Shown in pieces: positions 60,563 through 64,000 of a stretch of DNA of 64,000 bases; position 1 is the stretch's first letter, and each line of letters opens with the position of its first letter. The stretch covers positions 29,632,551-29,696,550 of the forward strand of contig NC_133230.1 of the NCBI RefSeq assembly GCF_040436345.1. Reading direction: 5' to 3'. Below the pieces are notes generated by a model. That model saw only the letters and a program-made list of their open reading frames with translations. It ran no database searches and was not told where the DNA came from. The position numbers and the translations under genes were made by a program. Origin of the DNA: Pagrus major (lineage: Eukaryota > Chordata > Actinopteri > Spariformes > Sparidae).

Positions 60563-60565
<3 letters not shown>
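60534..60565 (-). repeat. Right terminal inverted repeat of the large transposon
   Basis: 32 bp, the exact complement of 48642-48673, ending in GGCATGCCATA. Followed directly by a TA run to 60599. Confidence 0.93.

Positions 60566-60599
<34 letters not shown>
60566..60599. repeat. (TA)n microsatellite flanking the transposon, right
   Basis: About 17 TA copies beyond the right terminal repeat, much shorter than the left TA run. Confidence 0.95.
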
Positions 60600-60602
<3 letters not shown>

Positions 60603-61330
60603 ATGGTGCCAAATATAGCTATTGGTATGCTATATGGGTATGGTAAGATAATTATGAAGTAAATAGACATGAATATGAGATACAAAAATAATGATGATTC
60701 AAATTTAATTAAAAACTCAGTTTAATGTTGACATTTCATCTCATAATTTCGACTTTTAAATCTCATGATTATGACTTTAACCGATATTTATGATTGTTGC
60801 CCTCTCGCATAATGAATGACAGGATGATACTGTATGTGCCCAGCTCGTTACATGTCACATGTCTGACGAGAAGATGCCAGCCTTTGTTCAAAACATGCCA
60901 TACAACTAAGTAGTTCAGCAATTCATGACTTATATATTTTAACATTAAACCGGATTATGCAAACTGTACGACCTGAGCGGCACCCCAGCAGCACAACACC
61001 TGACGTCATGAATCAATCAGCATACCTTACATGTCAGTATGACATCTTTGACCATTCCGTTGTTGTTTTTTTGCTCTATTGCATGACAGACACTTGATGA
61101 TTGGATCTTCAAGCGCTTGACATGTATATGATTTTGACTGTTTAAGCTGCAAGCAGTTGAAGGGAGGGCTACAGTGTTCAAGAAAAAAAAGCTCCACACT
61201 ATCTCAACAATGTGCAATTCTATCTCGACATTTCCTGAAGTTGTAGCACAACAGTCTACCCCAGGAGAGTACATCAAAAAGTGTTAGAAAGTAGTTACAG
61301 AAGAAGCTGTTAGAGTTCAATGTTTCATAG
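60600..61330. other. Intergenic DNA, no gene seen
   Basis: AT-rich spacer between the large transposon and the LINE fragment. No exon, RNA gene or repeat that I recognise. Confidence 0.5.
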
Positions 61331-62030
61331 TATATTTGTTTTCCACTACCACAACAACACGTTGGAATGTTTGGCCGACGCCGCAGCTATCCCTCTACCA
61401 TCACTGCTTCGAGTCCCTATTGTGTGCGGATGTTCCACCAGTCTGTGGCAGCCAGTGTCATCTTCTTTGCTGTGGTGTGCTGGGGAGGTGGCATCGGCAG
61501 CTGTGGCTCAAACAAACTGAATAAGCTGGTCAGAAAGGCCAGGTCTGTGGTGGGGATGGAACTGGACCGTGTGGAGGCATAGACTGAGAAGAGGATGAGA
61601 GGAAAGCCAAAAGCTATCACGGACAAACCCTCTCATCCTCTCTATGCCGAACTGAGGTGGCTCAGGAGCACGTTCAGCCACAGACTTATCCAGCCACATG
61701 CTTTTAAGTGCTTGGGGGGCACCTTCATACCATCAGCCATCAGACTGCACAACACCACAGCAACCAGTACCTCCTAATCTACTAAAACTGCACACAGATC
61801 CATCTGGTACATATAGTATTTCTATTCTACTCTACTTTTTCTATTTATTTGAGTAGATTTTATTTTATTCTTTTTTATTTTTATCTCAGTCAATTCCTAC
61901 CTTGCACTGCTACTTTCTATATTATTTGCACACTGTTTATTCCATTTTGCTGCTGTGCCAAATTGAATTTCTCCTACTGGGGATCAATAAAGGTAGATCT
62001 TATCTCATCTAATCTTACCTCCAGAACTTG
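61330..62030 (+). mobile_element. 5'-truncated L2/Rex1-like LINE, 3' end
   Basis: The ORF2 remnant above is followed by a 3' UTR ending AATTTCTCCTACTGGGGATC, then AATAAAGGTAGATCTTATCT and short imperfect (ATCTT/ATCTA)n repeats to about 62025. This GGGATCAATAAAG-(short tandem) tail is the usual LINE 3' terminus in teleosts and is recognised by the element's own reverse transcriptase. Confidence 0.85.
61367..61777 (+). pseudogene. LINE ORF2 C-terminal remnant (L2/Rex1-like), with in-frame stop
   Basis: The translation includes FHQSVAASVIFFAVVCWGGG, NKLNKLVRKARSVVGMELD, then after a stop codon (TAG, 61580-61582) continues in the same frame with KRMRGKPKAITDKPSHPLYA, LRSTFSHRLIQP and FIPSAIRLHN. 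This is the characteristic carboxyl end of fish L2/Rex1-type reverse transcriptases, beyond the polymerase motifs. The 5' part is missing, as usual for LINEs, and the amber codon marks it as dead. Confidence 0.88.
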
Positions 62031-64000
62031 TAGTCTTCAGACCCAACCGACACTGACTCAAGTGACATCCCTTGAGGCAATTTATCAGAGGTTGCACAGC
62101 CCCCTCAGGAGACACAAAAGTTTTTGTTTTTGTTTTTTGACATGTGCAACAGTATTCCCCAACCCCTGTAAGCAGAAATTAAAGTTCTCATTTAAGGCAT
62201 TTAGTCTGATTGCATTCACACACAAATCAAAAGGATCACCAATGAAGTTGAAAAGGCAACAAAAACGGTGAAACTTGGAGTTGCATCTCTTCACTCACAC
62301 TTCTTTGAGTTTCACTTTCATTCTTTATAAACTGCTGTATCTTTCCTTTTTTGCTTTTCTCCACATGTTGGTAATTATGTTGCTGTTTCACTGCATGTGT
62401 CAGTCCTTTCAGTGCTGATGAAGCTGTGCATGTTGCGTGTGTTCATATGTGTCAGACGCTTCTGCTGCACAGAAACTAACTTCCACTGACCCGACTGCTC
62501 AGTTTCATCTGACACACCCCTCTCTATCCCTCTGTTTTGGTCATACCTCACTTCCCAGCTGCCATCATCAGTATGTGTCACTTCAAGAACAATTGCCATC
62601 CTCTAATTTTTCACTGTCGCCCACTGTCTGTGTTCATCTATCACTGTCTGCTGCCCTTCGTTTGTCTGCACATGCACTGCTATCCTTTTGGCTGTTCAAA
62701 ATCTGTGTATTTGCTCCTTTGCCCACTGAAGCTCTCTCGGCCCTTTGTTCTCTGGCCAAGCAAAGGAAATTATTTATTTGTTAATGCTTCCATTCTTTCT
62801 GCCTTTCTCAGCTTCTGCACACATCATCCTGCTCTAAATATAAAGAGAATTTATTGTGTGATGTCTATGTGCATGCGCATGGCGTTACATCAGAGGAAAG
62901 GGGCTGGAGCGGTGCTCTGTGGCTGTATCAGCATTCAGCAGGCAGGTCTTTGTCAGCCCCATGCTGAATGTTTTGTACGAATAACCTGGGAGACACAAAG
63001 ACAATGAGGGACAAAGAAAAGGATAGAATGAGACTGACAGAGGTAGAGACAGATACAAAAGGAGGGTGACTTGAATGTGTTTATTTGGCCTCACAGTCAA
63101 CTATTACAACAATGGCTTTATTTTTTACATAAAAAGCAGGTGTTTATTTTGAGTACATTATGATGCAAGGAACACTTTAAAGAAGGAACTAGTGATGCAA
63201 GTGTGGTGTCATAGAGAGAGGGAGGGGATTGTTAACTGCAAAACGGATAGGAAGCTAAAACGATGACAGTGCTTACAGCAGGTTTAAGCTGTTCTCCTTT
63301 TCAACAAAGACAAACCCCGCACATAGCACATGTAAGTTTAACAGGAAACGGGACAGTTGACTGAGGTTCATCTGGGTATCAAGCACAGCGCGAAAATGGA
63401 TGGAACCATATGAATAGCTTGTATCACTACTAGTCGTACTACTGTGCGATTATTGCCATCTTTAGTTCAATGAACAAGAGGGTGTTAAAGAGTGTAGGTG
63501 TGTGAAAGTGACCTGTTACATCAGTGACTGGACTGAGGGGGCGTTTAGCTTTCGATTAGAGGCCAACGTTCAACTCACATTTTGAAGTGAGGATTAGTGC
63601 TTCGCCCGCTGCAGCTCCCCAGTGGGCTGGCATCCTTGAATACGCAAATGCTCCTCCCTCTCTACTATACACAAACACAGACAAAAGCATACGCTTGTTT
63701 ATGCACCTGGAAGCCACAGAAAGAAGGAGAAAAATGAGGGTGAAGAATGAAAGACAGAGGCGGTAATATCAAGAGACAAGTCATGTTCAATCAGTTTGAG
63801 GAAGCCATCCAAGACAAGTCGTCAAAGACGTGTTTCATTTTGGATTCGAACAGCGCGCCTCAGCTCAGCTGTCGGCTGATTTCACGCAGGCTCAAAATCC
63901 TGATGTTCAACTCAATGGCACAAATCTGATTAACTCTTCATGTCTGCCTAAACAAATACACAGGGAGTGATTAATAAATGAGACACAGTTTTATATATAT
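62031..64000. other. Intergenic DNA, no gene seen
   Basis: Open frames of up to 156 codons around 62437-63007 do not resemble any protein I know and lack splice or start context. I see no repeat with recognisable ends. Confidence 0.45.

Larger units (their letters stand above)
48642..60565. mobile_element. Large HECT/integrase DNA transposon, apparently complete
   Basis: An element of about 11.9 kb. It is bounded by perfect 32-bp terminal inverted repeats, starting TATGGCATGCCGTTCAGGAA at the left and the reverse complement at the right. Directly inside are inverted arrays of a 20-21-bp AT-rich unit, about 16 copies left and about 46 right. Between the arrays lie two convergent spliced genes: a 776-residue HECT-domain protein (plus) and a 456-residue D-D-E integrase (minus), with about 1 kb between their stop codons. 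Both frames are unbroken. Flanks are TA microsatellite on both sides, so the target duplication cannot be read cleanly; AAT at 48640-48642 and 60565-60567 is one possibility if the ends are ATGGC...GCCAT. Fish integrases of this type are known in transposons. The pairing with a full HECT ligase and long array termini is what makes this notable. Element completeness is inferred from symmetry. Confidence 0.88.

Noticed and set aside
62437-63007. Plus-strand open frames of 115 and 156 codons
   Set aside because: Two overlapping frames stay open together in a T/C-rich stretch with no similarity to any known protein; chance frames.

Overview
This is a vertebrate genomic window, almost certainly from a teleost fish. 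Coding exons are split by GT-AG introns. One gene has the exon structure and sequence of vertebrate bsdc1, another is an Olig-family bHLH gene, and the intergenic DNA is full of fish-type repeats: short DNA-transposon MITEs, tRNA-derived SINEs, L2/Rex-like LINE 3' ends, hAT elements and long CA/TA/ATT microsatellites. There is no operon structure and no CRISPR or prokaryotic feature.

Layout. (1) 1-2.8 kb: the first five coding exons of bsdc1 on the minus strand; the rest of the gene lies beyond the left edge. (2) 7.16-8.1 kb: a single-exon Olig bHLH gene on the minus strand, best matched to olig4, with a TATA box and an inverted CCAAT box. (3) 8.2-48.5 kb: about 40 kb with no gene I can support. 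It holds dispersed MITEs, SINEs, microsatellites, a foldback repeat and a 1.6-kb internally deleted hAT transposon with perfect 8-bp target-site duplications. This resembles the gene-poor flank of a developmental regulator, where distal enhancers often sit. (4) 48.64-60.57 kb: an apparently complete transposon of about 11.9 kb lying in a TA microsatellite. (5) 60.6-64 kb: AT-rich spacer plus the broken 3' end of an L2/Rex1-like LINE.

The transposon is the main discovery. It has perfect 32-bp terminal inverted repeats. Just inside them are long inverted arrays of a 20-21-bp unit: about 16 copies on the left and about 46 on the right, the latter with a 227-bp higher-order duplication. Two convergent, intron-containing genes run inward from the arrays. 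On the plus strand, 11 exons join without any frame break into a 776-residue protein with a Ser/Thr-rich linker, a ubiquitin-interacting-motif-like segment and a complete HECT domain with its catalytic cysteine. On the minus strand, 3 exons join into a 456-residue integrase/transposase with a helix-turn-helix and a D-D-E catalytic triad. Both open frames are intact, so the copy is probably young or recently active. It has itself been invaded by two tRNA-SINEs and a hAT-like MITE, all within introns.

All exon joins were worked out by eye from splice signals, phase and, for bsdc1, family similarity. No database search, alignment program or transcript evidence was available. Family names for the repeats are descriptive.
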